Notes: generated from the letters alone by a model not told the origin. A DNA stretch of 64,000 nt from Eleginops maclovinus (GCF_036324505.1 NC_086370.1:5141453-5205452); one strand, 5' to 3'. Shown: positions 21,101 through 35,203, counted from the stretch's first letter. Program-made: numbers and translations.

Positions 21101-24100
21101 ATGAAGCGCACCAGAGAAAAAAGTGGTGCTCAAAAGCGACAAAACAAAAAGAAAAGAGATGAATTTACATCCACACTGCCCAAAATTTCATCTGTTTTTG
21201 GGAGAGTGCAGCCTAACTCTCCACTTCAGGATGCACAATCAGGTAGGGTCGTGGAAAAAAAAAACTAGCGCAGTTACAGTAAAACGAGGCAGTGGCCTGA
21301 GGCAGCCTCTAGCCTCCACTAGCCTCCATGCAAGCTAAGCATCAAAGTTACGTTTTGTATTGAAAAGAAGTAAATAACATGTGACAATTAAACAAAGAGA
21401 AAAAAATACTTAAGTAAAACGTCTAATTGTTTCTCTCATTTAAAACGCAAGGGAATTGGATTTTCATCCATCCGTCCAGAAATGTCTTAAGCTAACATGT
21501 AGGCCCCTACAGCTCCCTCGTAGGCGTCTGTGTTAAAAACTTGCGGAGAATTTGTGACATGGCCGTGAGAACCCAAAATAAGTTCTGAAATGCAATCGGA
21601 CTCTTCAAAGGGTTAGCAGCAGACGAGGAGGGAGGGATCGCTGCGCATCAGACAGACGCTGAAATCACAGGCGCATGCCCTTCTGCATCGGATGAGGAAG
21701 ATGCCGTGCATCGGGTGGCTGCTGATGGCAGAGATAGGCATACCGCAGGTGAGGCTCTGGCTGTGCCGTTGACTCTTCTTCATAAAGACAAAGCATCAAA
21801 GTTGTTGTTTTTTATTATTGAAAAGCAGTAAATAGCCTGTGGCAATTAAATAAAGAGCCTGAAAAGACGCTGAAATCACAGGTGCATCGGATGAGGGAGG
21901 AGATGCCGTGCATCAGATGGCTGCTGATGACAGAGATGCGTGTACCGCAGCCGCAGGTGAGGAAGATGTCTCTGGATGTGCCGTTGACTCTTCTTCAACT
22001 GAGGGAGAGACCATTACGGGGCCTGAAGAAGAAATCCGGGACAGCGAGAATGTTGGGAGTGGGACTTCTTCTGATCTTGAATGCGCTGTTGATAGGCCTT
22101 GTGATCCTTACCCTAGTGACAGGGCTAATTTCCCTGTTGACATCTCTGACAGTGATGTTAAGAGATCGATTATAAAGCAGGGGCCATGCAAATACGAAGG
22201 CCCCTATCCGAGGGATGCTAGAGGCAGGTGCTTTTCTAAAGAGTACTATAACCGTGTGTCCAAGAAAGGTACACAGATATCACGCAAATGGTTGTGTTAC
22301 TCTCCTAAAATGGATCGTGTGTATTGCCAGTGTTGTTGGTTGTTTGGTGACAGAACGTCTGTGGGCCATAATTTGGCATGGACAACCGGGATTAATGACT
22401 GGCAAGGTCTTTCGCGGAAGATCAGAGAGCACGAACATGCCCGTTGCCACTTGTCAGCCTGTGTTGTGTATGATACATGGCAGCAAAATGTAACCATCGA
22501 CGAAAGGATTTCATCTGATTTCAAAAGTGAGGTTAGTTTTTGGTCAGATGTTTTAAAAAGGATTGCTGACGTTACATTAACCCTTGCGTCCTGTAACTCC
22601 GCTTTCCGTGCGCACCACGAGAAACTAGGAGAAATCAATAATGGAAACTTTCTGGCCCACATCGAACTCCTTGCGCGTTACGACCCCGTGTTGGAGAAGT
22701 TGATCAGAAGTAAAAGTAAAATCAAATACTTAAGCCCAAAAATTCAAAACGAGATGATCTCAATCATGGCACAAACTGTCTTAGACGAAATAGTGAAAGA
22801 AATCCATGAGGCAGAATTTTATTCGGTCATATTAGACACAACACAAGACATTTCCAAAGTGGATCAGCTAAGCCAAGTGCTCCGCTATGTCACGATTCCT
22901 AAAGATGACAATGATGTGCCCTCAGACGTGCAAATTCACGAGAGTTTCATGGGTTTCCATTCAGTCCACGACCAAAGCGCACACGGCTTAGAAAAAAATA
23001 TTCTCGAGCTGTTAGAGATGAAAGGAATCTCGGTCAATAAATGCAGAGGACAGGGATACGATGGCGCAGCCACAATGAGCGGGGTCTACTCTGGCTTACA
23101 AAAAAGAATCTCGGATAGGGAACCAAATGCAATGTACGTTCATTGCGCTTCTCACAATCTAAATCTAGTTTTAAACGATGCGTGCCAGAATGTGGCAAAG
23201 GTGAGAGCGTACTACGATACAGTAGAGAAACTGTATGACTTCTTCAGCGCAAGCATTAAACGTTGGGAAATTTTGGAAGTGCAGTTCAAAGTGGCAGGGC
23301 AGCCAACTCTTAAACATCTATGCCCGACACGTTGGGCATCCAGAAATGATGCGGTGCGCGCCCTTCGGTTTCGTTACCCAGACGTAATGAAAGCGCTCAC
23401 TAAAATATCCCTGCTGTCCAAAAAACCCAAAGAACGCGCGGAGGCCACTGGTCTCAAAGCCAGCATGGAAAATTTTGAATTTGTGTTTCAAACGGTCATA
23501 CAGGGTAAAATTCTTGAGTCAGTCCACATTGTTTCCCAACATCTCCAAAAACAAAACGTGGACATACTACAGGCAAGCCAGTATCTCTCAAGTGCGTCTG
23601 ACAGCCTTGCGTCACTCAGAGGTGAATATGACAGCCTCAAAGAAGCTGCCCAAGACCTGGCCAAATTGTGGGGTATCTCTCCTGTATTTCCCGAGAAACG
23701 CAACAGGCGTACGAAAACCTATTTCGACGAATTGTGTGAGGACGAAAGGCTTACGAATGCAGAGGAGAATTTTAAAGTGTCGGTCTTCTACGCCACTTTA
23801 GACATAGTCGTTGCGCAGGTGGGTCGCAGGTTTGAAAGCATGCGAGAAGTGGCACGAAGGTTTGGGTTTTTACGCCCCGAGGAACTCATCTCGAAATCCG
23901 ATGGTGAGTTATATGCATCAGCAAGTACTCTGGCTGCGCAATATAATGACGACTTATCTGCTGATTTTCCTGATCAGATCCTGTCATTTAGAAGCGCATT
24001 ACTACCCGCTCTAAAAGAAATTGAACGTGGTGGGGTACAAGATTTGGCACGCACTCTCTTTGTGAAACACAGTTCCATATTGTCCAGTCTGCCTGACGTT

Positions 24101-24349
24101 GCCACAGCTATAAAATTGTTCTTGACCATACCCGTAACCGTTGCAACAGCAGAGAGGTCGTTTTCTAAACTAAAATTGATAAAAACATACTTGCGAAGCA
24201 CTATGTCGCAAGATAGGCTACGGGGCCTAGCCATCATTTCTATAGAGAACAGGCGCGCTCGCAAGTTAGATTTAAACGGTGTGGTTAGAGACTTCGCTCA
24301 TAGGTGCGCTAGGAGGAGTGCCCACATATACTCGTATCCAAAGATGTAA
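21101..24349 (+). CDS. hAT2 transposase (ZMYM1-like, TTF zinc finger + DUF4371 + hAT dimerisation), two exons, about 869 aa
   Basis: Proposed structure: exon 1 at 21101-21242 (ATG; a basic start MKRTREKSGAQKRQNKKKRD typical of this family; donor CAG|GTAGGG) joined to exon 2 at 21882-24349 (acceptor AAATCACAG), in phase. If exon 1 is not used, the first ATG of the long frame is at 21917. Residues about 160-245 hold a Cys/His-rich TTF-type zinc finger (VYCQCCWLFG, HEHARCHLSAC) for DNA binding. The RNase H-like core follows, with D366 in SVILDTTQD, D441 in GQGYDGAATM and E805 in TAERSFSKLK, spaced as in hAT enzymes. CPTRWASR and the C-terminal dimerisation region are present. No stop or frameshift lies in 821 codons of exon 2. 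Role: excision and insertion of hAT2 with 8-bp target duplications. It is a transposon gene, not a host gene; it still lies between its own inverted ends. Confidence 0.88.
21339..22000 (+). repeat. Internal duplication of intron and exon start in hAT2
   Basis: Block A (21339-21405, from GCATCAAAGTT to the AATTAAACAAAGAG stretch) is repeated at 21793-21860. Block B (21655-21780, GACGCTGAAATCACAGGCGC through CCGTTGACTCTTCTTC) is repeated at 21866-22000. The offsets differ (454 and 211 bp), so the 250 bp between A and B is missing from the second copy. Block B keeps an acceptor-like CACAG and a donor-like GCAGGTGAGG, so it could act as a cassette exon. The second copy of B is the start of the main coding exon. 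Confidence 0.7.
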
Positions 24350-25020
24350 ATGCTCTGTTTATCATCATTAATGTTACTTTTATTGCTGACTGTTGTTGCT
24401 GACTGTTTCATTGTTAGAATTATATGTAATAAATGGATTGGATAGCCTACTCTGTGTACAGAATATTAATGGGTTAACAAAACATCTATATAGGCCTATG
24501 GATTAAATGGGCATGGGATGTCAGGGGCTGAGTTGCAGCATCTTTTTCACTATTTTATGCAATCAAAACACACACACACAGGCCTATATATATATTAGGA
24601 TATATATATAAAGAGAGAGAAGTAGGAGTAGGCTAGTAGTAAGGAGGCCGTGGCAGGTGGCGGTGGGGGGCCCCAGTCTAAGTACCTGCAGGGGGGCCCC
24701 AAGTGCTTGTGTTACGCCAGTGGGTCGGGCTTTAAACTTTTTAGAGCACCCACCGGCAGAAACATAAATCGGCGCCTATGCTAAACACCACATCATTTCG
24801 TGTTTAAACGTGTAGTAACTGCATTACCGAGCATTGTAACGGGTATTATATTACCCAAATTTCAGAAGTAATGCGTTATATTACTGCGTTACAGCTAAAA
24901 GTAATACATTACTGTAACTCGTTACACGCAACACTGGTCATAGGGCTATTAATCAGTTTCGAATCAAGATTCCTAAGTCACGGAAGTCGCACCATGTCAT
25001 AGACCATTTAGGTGATATTT

Positions 25021-25290
25021 TTTTATCAAAAGCAACTTACCAACATTTCTATACTGTAGACATGCATATAGGAGCATTTGGGGTTATGTGTCTTCCCCAA
25101 AATACACCAGTTACACAGTTGTTAGCCTAGCTTGCTAGCTAGCTTGGGAACGATGCTAAGTCTCCCACACAAATGTATGTATCTGCTGTGTTTTATCCAG
25201 ACATTTTTCTGAATTAAGTCCCATGATGGTCCACCAGAAGGAACTTTGCCTGTTTAGCTGTCTCATAAATATCCAATAAGGACTGGGTGC
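25021..25290 (+). repeat. Direct repeat family B, copy 1
   Basis: Starts TTTTATCAAAAGCAACTTAC and contains ACATGCATATAGGA, a CTAGCTTGCTAGCTAGCTTGG block and GTCCCATGATGGTCCACCAG. It recurs 462 bp downstream (25483-25735), with a third partial copy at about 26690-26825. It is non-coding. Confidence 0.85.
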
Positions 25291-25482
25291 CATTCGATTG
25301 GTAGCCCATTGTTTCCCCCTCTGAGCCAAAGCTGCCCTTGTCTTGGATATATTTTATTTTGTTTAGAACTACATTTCTCATTTCCCAAAAATCCTATACA
25401 GTACATCACTACTACGGATGTTAGCTTAGCTTGCTAGGTAGCTTGATAACAATGCTACGTTTCATGCACAAATGTATTTCAC

Positions 25483-25735
25483 TTTTATCAAAAGCAACTT
25501 ACAAACATTTCTATATTGTAGACATGCATATAGGAACAATTTGGGGTTACCTATCTTCCCAAAATTACGTCACTAACACGTTCATTAGCTTAGCTTGCTT
25601 GCTAGCTTGGTAACAACGCTAAGTCTCACGCACAAATATGTATCTTCTATGTTTTATCCAGCCATTCTTCCAAAATAAGTCCCATGATGGTCCACCAGAA
25701 GGGACTTTGCCTGTATCGCTCTTATAAATGTCCAA
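25483..25735 (+). repeat. Direct repeat family B, copy 2
   Basis: Aligns with 25021-25272 over its whole length at roughly 80-90 percent by eye (ATCAAAAGCAACTTACAAAC, then GTAGACATGCATATAGGAAC, then CCCATGATGGTCCACCAGAA). It suggests a tandem duplication of about 460 bp. Confidence 0.85.
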
Positions 25736-26689
25736 TACTTAAGAATACTGTAAACAATCAAAGCCAGATCAAACTTTATCCCGATGACATTATGACAGTT
25801 TCAGAAGAAAACTGACTAGTGTGTTAAATCTAGTGTAGGCTATCTTTCAGTTCACTAGACAACATGAATGCTGGGGTTACAATGACGAAGGCGATAACAA
25901 GTAATAGAGCAGGACCAGGACAAAGGAACATAATTGTCCCAGTTATGCAGAAGCTCTCGGTCTTTGTATCACATTACAAATTGTTGTCTTATGTTTGTGT
26001 CTTCATGGCTGGAGAAGCCCAAACAAACCAGCATCAGTCCTCTGAAGCATTAAACTGTGACATATTTTGCCAGTCATGTGAAAACAAAGTGTGTATAAAA
26101 TGCCCAACTATGGGATGATCTCATTCAAGCGCCCAAGAAAGTGGATGATGCATGGAGATGACTGTTCTTTTTTTAAAATAGTTTTTGTTTAGGGTTTTAG
26201 AAGGAGATCCTCACGAGGGGTGTTTTACAGGGGGTCAACTAAAAGGTATTGTGTGATATTCACCTGCATTTCCTTTCTACACTTTGGACATTGAAAATGG
26301 AAATATCCTCTGGGATTTGGATTATCTTGGTCATGCTGTCAGGACGAAAAAAAGGATAATCATTAATCATTCAATGGTGCTCTTTTTAAACACTTTGGAA
26401 CAGACAAAACATTGAAAACCCGGAACACTGGTAAACTACTGTCGGAAGCAAGACTGGATTTGATTAGGACTACGTTCAATGAATAGATGCATTAGCTCAA
26501 GGTTTGTGATTTGTATTGTTAGAGAAACTAATTTTCATCATCATGATGTGGAAGAACAAGCTTCTTCTACTTCTAAAATAGCACAACCTTTTCATGGTTT
26601 TATGCAAGTTTTTGCATCACAGAAGAACGACTGTCATAGGTTTCTCATGGTACATGTTTTTTCGCTGATGCTTTTATCGGAATTGACTC

Positions 26690-26825
26690 ACACATGTTTC
26701 TATACCATGGACATGAATATGGGTGCAATTTTGGGTTAAATGTCGGACATGTTCACTGCAAGGATTGGGTTCCCCTTCAATTGGTACACCATTGTTTTCC
26801 CCTCTGAGTCAAAGCAGCCCTTGAG
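26690..26825 (+). repeat. Direct repeat family B, copy 3 (partial, diverged)
   Basis: Retains TTTCTATACCATGGACATGA, the GATTGGGTTCCCCTTCAATT block and TTTTCCCCTCTGAGTCAAAG. The last two correspond to sequence present in the first unit at 25280-25340. Confidence 0.65.
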
Positions 26826-26829
26826 GCTA

Positions 26830-28580
26830 ATACATTTCATATTATATAGAAATAAATGTAAACCAATGCATGGAACAAAAAAACAACAAAAAAAAAGAAA
26901 TTGAAAATTATAAGCTCTGATTTTAAGCGGGATTTGGAGACGATAGGGTGAAACCTTTGTTAATGACACGTCAGAATACAAGAATCTTAGCAGATGATTC
27001 TGTCATTCCTATTAATAGCAAGCATGGTTGTGTGCAATGTTTTAAGGGCATCGTCTGGCAATGAGGAAGTCGCCTGAGATCCCTCCCTCAGTCCCAGAGG
27101 ACAGTGTATTCAGCCTCTGAACTGTGTGTCCTCAGCTTATTGTTTCACAGTGGGATTGGTATTTCCTTTGGGCCTGCTGTTGCTGATACAGCATTACAGT
27201 CTGCCAGAAAGTGTCATAGAGACGCCTATGAGGTCATGTTAGTTTTTTTATTTTTACTGATATGAGGTAAACGTTTCTCAAAGAGCTTTTTGTCTTTTTT
27301 TTCAGCTATCTTCACATCTTGAAAAATGACAGGATGGGTTAGAAAATGAGAAAAATCATGACTTACGTACTCCAGTGCAACATTTTAATGACCTAAATAC
27401 AAATCTGTCAAATGTAAAATGTGTATGCATTTGTTAATATCAGAGATGATGCCATAGTAATTGTTCTAATTAATAAATAATCATTGGAATAGGTTTTTAT
27501 CTAACACATTGGACACTTCTTAAAGTGGTACAGTTCAACCTCTATATTTCACTTCCCAATACTTGTAAGATTTTTTAAAATGCTTTAATTAATTATATCA
27601 AAATACTGTAGTCAAGAGGCAAAAACATATTGTAGCTTACCAAGAGGAGTGAGGGGAAAAGATGGGTGGTCTTATGTACTGAAATAAAAAAAGAGCTATT
27701 AAGAAAAATAAACGCCAGTGTGTAATATGTTGCTATAACCTGCAGTGGAAACAAACACTTCCTCTCCACCCACATCCCCCTTTCCCCCTAAAGACTAATT
27801 TCCATACAGAAATAAAATCCCACGAGTCCCGGCAGATCTGATTCTATTGAGAGAAGGAAGGGTGGAGGAATACAGACAGAGCGACACAGCAACACCTTCA
27901 TCTGAGCAAAAAACAAAAACAAAAAATTGCACATATTCTACTTCTTTGCTTAATGGCATTTAAACAAATATATATATATGAATGCTGCAGGGAAATGGTT
28001 AATAAAGAGATATATGCTTGAATTAATAATTCAATCAGTGTTTTGGATAAGTAACACCCCTTTAAATAAACAAACTCATTAAAAAAAACATGTTATTTTA
28101 GACATACTGTATATGTTCAAAGATATATTATTTGTCAGTATTTATTTTGGTAGGTAATCTTACAGTTGTCCTGTTCCTGGTTTGTGTGTTATTTAAAAAC
28201 ACCATGTGGATGAACTGGGTTTGGATTTGTATCCCATTGAGAGGTTCAGATATCATGTATGACACACTTTGTCTCATTAATAGCCTAATAAACACCGTAA
28301 AAAGGTACAAAACAAGGTGCAGTGTTTGCCGTGTAACATGTTAGCTTCAGATACAGGTTAGGAGTTCAACAACCACAACTGGGGCGTCTTGTATCCCCTG
28401 TTCTTTTCTTTTCCACTCATTATCGGAGACTTAAATAACATAAGCTTGGATTCAAGGCTCCAGATGGCTGCGGGATAGTAGTGATTTGGCCCCTTTACAA
28501 TAAAAGGACCCCCGCTAAATAAATAACTCACAAAGCCTAGCGGTCCCCTGTTGTGTCGGGAGGAAACACTCTCACACACA

Positions 28581-28647
<67 letters not shown>

Positions 28648-31600
28648 ACTCCAAACTGACTGCGAGACAGCAGCAATAGATCTCTGAAGCATAACGTTCT
28701 CATCGTGTTGCCACAACATGGTAAGAATGTCACAGCTCCTCAACATGTTTCAGAAAAAGGTAGCGCTGAGGTTGCACGCACACTTGGACAATCAATCTGA
28801 AAAGCGGCAAAGGATTTTGAGGGCATGGGAGGGTCGGCAGTGAACCATTTTGTCAACTGCTGTGCCGTGCTGCAGCAATGGTCGCCTAACAAAGTCTTTT
28901 TACACTGGAGCTATAATTTGAAATAGACATACTGTATCTTTATTTAAACATTAAAACCTTTTAAAACTTTCATAATAACAATTGAACAACTGGCAATCTA
29001 ATATAGAAGGACAGAGATGTATCACATGACTGCCGTTCCCCTGTGCTTATTAAGTTTTAGCGTCTTTTAGCACATTGTTTTGGTTAGCAGCCCTTACCTT
29101 ACTGTGCTTTACTTTCACGCTCTTATCCGCTTCGTTTTAACCAACAGCAGGCAGCAGTGTTTATGGAGAAACGTCAGCAAAAACAAAATTTCTCGTCTTG
29201 CGGCAGACAAACAAAATTAGCTAGGCTACTAGTAAACTAGCTGGTAGCACATTAGCATTTAGCAGCTAAATACTTAGACATTTTTCTCACACGCTGGTTG
29301 GATCAAAATAGAGCAGAAACAGGTCCTTAGCTTTAAAGACTTTAATCAATGTTTTGTTTGTAAAACTGTACAATCCTCTGCTATCCAAAACAATGCTTCT
29401 ATCACGGGCTAATAAAAAATAAAAAATTACACCTACAGTATAAGTGGTTCTAACTTTTCAGATTAAAAAAGTCAGAAAATTGAATTTAAAATGTGGTAAA
29501 TTGTATTAATTTATTGTAGTTATTATTGTATGATTATTAAAGGAATAAAGCAAGACATTTTAATTTATTTTTACTTTAAATGCCCCCCACAGTACTTCAA
29601 CATGTCGACATGTTTGACTAACACTGATCACGAGGAAACTACGGTACAAATGTGGACAGGTCTAATTGAGGTCAAACGTATGTAGGTGCCGGTCCTCAGC
29701 CACTGTTTGGGTGTGTCTAACGGTCGACGGCACAAAGACAGACATGCTCTAATAACTCAGACTGAACTCTAATTAGATCCTGGCGTTGGTACGTCTCTAT
29801 TGGGTTGGATTCAGTCCCATCCCTCTTGTCTGGTTTGACCTCTGATGCATCACGGGCCATCCACTGAGGCCTTCACACACAGACTCCGTCTCTTTGAGGT
29901 CATCTGGTGCTTTCCCATGATACCAACACTTAATAACTTCTCACACTGCTAATGGCAGGCGTTGTTGTTGCCAAGGTACCAACAAGGTACACAAAGCACT
30001 GCCAGGACTGTGTGGGATTGTTTTGTTTTTCTGACTTAACATTGGGGAAAAAAAGCAGTGATGTCATGGCTTTGGTACTCTGGCAGAGAGGTGAGAGGCT
30101 GCCCTGTCACTCTGGATTACTTCTGTCTCAGTACGGCTTTGATGTACACTGACAGCTGCAGACAACTTTTACAAGCTGGAGGAACGTGCGCTTCCTCTCT
30201 GTGTTTGGATTGGCTCCCATGGACAGAAAACGTATTCAACTGGCAAGTGCATTGGCTTTGTACTTTTCCAGGAAAGAGACAAGTGCTATTCAGCTTATTA
30301 TCTCTTCATGATTTAGCTCTAGAGAGGCACCTGTCCAAACAATAAACTTGATGCTAATTACATTGCATTTTGTTGTATTATCCCCTTTCTGCAGGTGCTT
30401 TGCTGATGCATATACATTCAGCTGATTTATGAATGGTACATGATAAAGTATTCCATTCACAAAAGTATTCTGCCCTGTGTGTCTGGTTATGTTTTGTTTT
30501 TTTTTCATCGACATTCTTTGTGGTAAACATTCCTGTTTGTAACCAGGTACCAGTGTGTGTGTCAGCCTGAATGGAACACACCAAACTGGATGGACCACGT
30601 TGATGCGGCATAAACACGCAATGCTCTAACGTTCAGACTCTTCACGCACGTGTGCACGCAAAAACGTCTGCTATGATATTTCCTCTGCAGCTTCAATTAC
30701 ATGTGTGAGGTTTATTTGAAGCTAATGCACTTGCAGGGTTATTGCATGTTCTGAAATTGTAGTGTCTTGTTGATTTGGATAAAAGCACCTGGAAAGTATA
30801 ACATTCTCAAATCCTCCGACATTTCTGTTTCCATTTTTATCTTTTGGGTTGGATTTTTAAAAAACTGACACAACCAAATTAACTTTAGTTTTCCTTTTCT
30901 ATTCTCATGGTTGATTTATGAACCCCAGGTCTTGGCCTTGGCTGCTCAGGAGACGGGAGCAGATGAGGGTGTTCAGAGGTAAAATGAGCTGTCGACGAGT
31001 TATTGTTACAGCGCAACCATCACGTGTGGCGGCTCTGCCCTGACAACTCTCTGTTGCACTGTCTTCTCACGAAAAGATCGAGGGAGGGAGGGGAGAATTC
31101 GCTGCGCAGTGCAATATCTAATGAAGAATCTCTTAGAAGTAGCTATTAGAGTCTGTTGCATCAGATAAATGGCCAGCAAGCACGATATCAAGATTGTGCT
31201 GAAAGCTCCAGACGAGCTCAGCACAGTGGGACAGAGCTGGAGGGGGTGATCCTCAGAAGGGTGATAATCCAACAGAAATATGAGATGAATGCTGACATGT
31301 TTCATTGAGTCAAGGCATCATCACATATCAAAGTAAATGTGCAGTAAAATGCGACGTGCTGAAGAGGAGATTTGATTGTTTCATTTGTATCTTTAAAATA
31401 CTCAAAGGACAGTCACTTGCAGGTTTGACAAGGCAACACACCTTTTTGAAGACAGTCAATTATTACATCTTATGCAAACTTTTCCTGCTGAATGATTACT
31501 CAACCGTTGAGACACACATACCCGATGATGTGCTTAGTATGAACGTCAAACTCAACAATTCTAAACTTGACCAAGATTTCAACAGCTGTTGTAACCACTG

Positions 31601-32440
31601 ACACTGTCTAAAAAAGCCCACACAAGCTGCTGAACGCACCTCCTACTTCTGTCTGTAAGACGGCGACTAAAACACAAAGCATGATGACATGATATTACAG
31701 CACATGTAATTAAGCAGCTACTTTTATCCAAAAAACTTGTATTACTTTAATACTCTTGACCAGGCGCTTGTTGTCCGAAAACTATGCATCTTGATTGTCA
31801 TTACGACCTAGATTACTGGTTCATAACATTTGTCAATAATTGTTGTGTAGTGGAATAATGAACTAAGCGGGTGTAGTCTAAACTTAACATTTACTTTGAA
31901 TGAATGCAGCAGTTTACAAAAGGAACAGTGGTTGTAGTGGAAACTTGCCTTGACATCTCCTATTAGTTTTCCAACAACCGGAAACCTAATATAACCTACT
32001 TTATAACCAAGCACATGTTTTTAAAAATATTTTAGTCAATTTAGCGCTGATTTTCCACAGTTTTTGAGACAAAAATCCTAACATCCATGTTTCAGACACA
32101 GTAATACAATATCCTGAATAAGCCTTCATTGTATTTAATATGGGGGAGGTATATCAAAATGAATCCCAGGTACACTTGTCATGGGGGACATAAGCTTAAA
32201 GCTGAAATTGACATTGTGTTTTCATGGAGAGAGTGGTGCCGCCCAATCACTGCGCTCAAAGTTCAAACTATTTCCACTTTATTAACAATAATAATAATAA
32301 TAATAAAATTATATTTGTGTCGCGCTTTTATGGGACTCAAAGTCACCTAACTTTGACCTTGTGTACCGCTGATAGTAGATTCAGAAACCATTCTTGTCGG
32401 AGTTTCCTCCAAATGAAATGTCTTGTTTGTCAATTGCTGT
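26830..32440. other. Gene-free AT-rich stretch
   Basis: I find no protein family, RNA gene or complete transposon here on either strand. It holds microsatellites (listed separately) and some slightly GC-richer blocks near 29650-30350. At 32285-32350 an ATA run is followed by a GCGCTTTTATGGGACTCAAA block resembling a teleost repeat tail. Confidence 0.45.
28573..28642 (+). repeat. (CA)n microsatellite
   Basis: About 35 CA units with two CATA interruptions. Confidence 0.95.
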
Positions 32441-32444
32441 ACTT

Positions 32445-32881
32445 TTGAGATTGTACTTTATGAGAGTATTTCCATTGTATTCTACGTCATACTTCTACTC
32501 CGCTACATTTTGGAAGCCATGTACTCTTTTAATCCACTACATTTATTTGACATCTTAAGTTACTCTTTGCTTTTGGACAGATTTACATTGTCAGTTAATA
32601 CAAAATATAACTCAAGGTATAAATTATCACTGACAAATAATTATAGGTTAAGATATCCAGCAGTAGCCTATAGTATACAATTAAAGAGAGCTCCACCTTA
32701 CCAGCTGTAATAGACTCATTAATGCATCAATAATCATTATCCAGTAATGGAATAGAAATTATTCTGAGATGGGCCATTACAAGGACTTTGATGATAATAG
32801 GACTTTTATGTGTAACAGTGTTGTAAAAATGTATTGCTGCTTTTACTAAAGTAAAATATCTGAGTACTTCTTCCACCACTG
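32445..32881. mobile_element. MITE family C copy (GTACTTTTACT type)
   Basis: Ends with the diagnostic ATCTGAGTACTTCTTCCACC ACTG terminus, and inside has TTATTCTGAGATGGGCCATT related to TTATTCTGAAATGGACCAAT in the better preserved copies at 61 and 62.5 kb. Non-coding and diverged. Confidence 0.55.
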
Positions 32882-34459
<1,578 letters not shown>

Positions 34460-34634
34460 ATGGGTGTTTAAACAGTGGTGTTATTATAGGGCTGTAATTG
34501 ATTAAAAGGCTGCAATATATAGAAGCTAATCTGTGGAATTTGAAGACAAACGATAACCTTGTGTGTAGTTATTTTTGATCCAATTAAAAATATATCACAT
34601 GTGGCTTTTTGCGGTTAAAGATCCATCAACGAAA

Positions 34635-35203
34635 CAGTAGTGGAAAAAGTATTTAATTGAGTAAAAGTACGAATATCACACTGTAGAAATACCAAAGGAG
34701 GGAGAAATACTCAGATTGTGTGTTTAATTAAAAGTAGAAGTACCAGAGTGTAGGAATACTCTGTCACAGTAAAAGTCCTGCATTCAAAATGTTACTCCAG
34801 TGAAAGTAGAAAGTATTCTCATCTAAATGTACTTAAAGTAGCGACAGTAAAAGTAGTCATTGTTTGATCGGTCCATTTCAGAATAATATCTCTGATATGT
34901 TTTATAATGATTGATCATTAAAGTGTTCTCAGAGCTGGTAAAGGTGCAGCTAGTTTGAATGGCTCTGTATACTGCAGGGTAGCTGCTGAATTTACTCCAG
35001 GTGAACTACAGTCTGATTTAAGGGCTGATTATATTTACCATCATTAATCCAAATCTGTAAAGTCACTAAAGGGATTAAATACATGTAGTGGAGTAAAAGT
35101 ACAAATAGCATAAAATGGAAATACTCAAGTTAATTACCATTTCTTCAAAATGATACTTAAGTATAGTAATTCAGTAAATGTAGTTAGTCACTTTACACCT
35201 CTG
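34635..35203 (+). mobile_element. MITE family C copy, CAGTAGTGG to CACCTCTG
   Basis: The left end is CAGTAGTGGAAAAAGTATTT and the right end is ...TTTACACCTCTG. Between them lie AGAGCTGGTAAAGGTGCAGC and the CTGCAGGGTAGCTGCTGAAT block, the exact counterparts (opposite strand) of blocks at 61.2-61.4 and 62.8-62.9 kb. Related fragments continue at 35205-35320 and 35575-35710. Confidence 0.7.

Larger units (their letters stand above)
18101..24780 (+). mobile_element. Complete hAT transposon (hAT2) with perfect target-site duplication
   Basis: The termini are CATAGGCGCC (18101-18110) and GGCGCCTATG (24771-24780). They are followed by inverted subterminal blocks: GAGCACCCAC near both ends, CCACTGGCGTAA at 18205-18216 and its complement at 24712-24723. 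The flanks are the identical 8-mer CTAAACAC. The element is 6680 bp, or about 5.07 kb without the Tc1 element inserted at 18837-20441. It encodes an apparently intact two-exon transposase (21101-24349). Perfect ends and an open reading frame suggest a fairly recent insertion into the older outer element. Confidence 0.92.
10505..24936. mobile_element. Outer hAT-like non-autonomous element, split by two nested hAT transposons
   Basis: The left terminus is CAGTGTTGGGCAAGTTACTT; the right terminus on the opposite strand is CAGTGTTGCGTGTAACGAGT. Both are followed by GTTAC and TGTAATAC/TGTATTAC subterminal repeats. The flanking 8-mers are GTCAAAGT (10497-10504) and GTCATAGG (24937-24944), a 6 of 8 match compatible with an aged hAT target duplication. 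When the two inner hAT elements are removed, only about 0.85 kb remains (10505-10914, 17820-18100, 24781-24936), none of it coding, so the outer element is a non-autonomous copy. It is the oldest insertion of the stack. Confidence 0.65.

Noticed and set aside
25864..26118. 84-codon open frame in the family B repeat area
   Set aside because: No known domain and it lies in repeated, AT-rich DNA.
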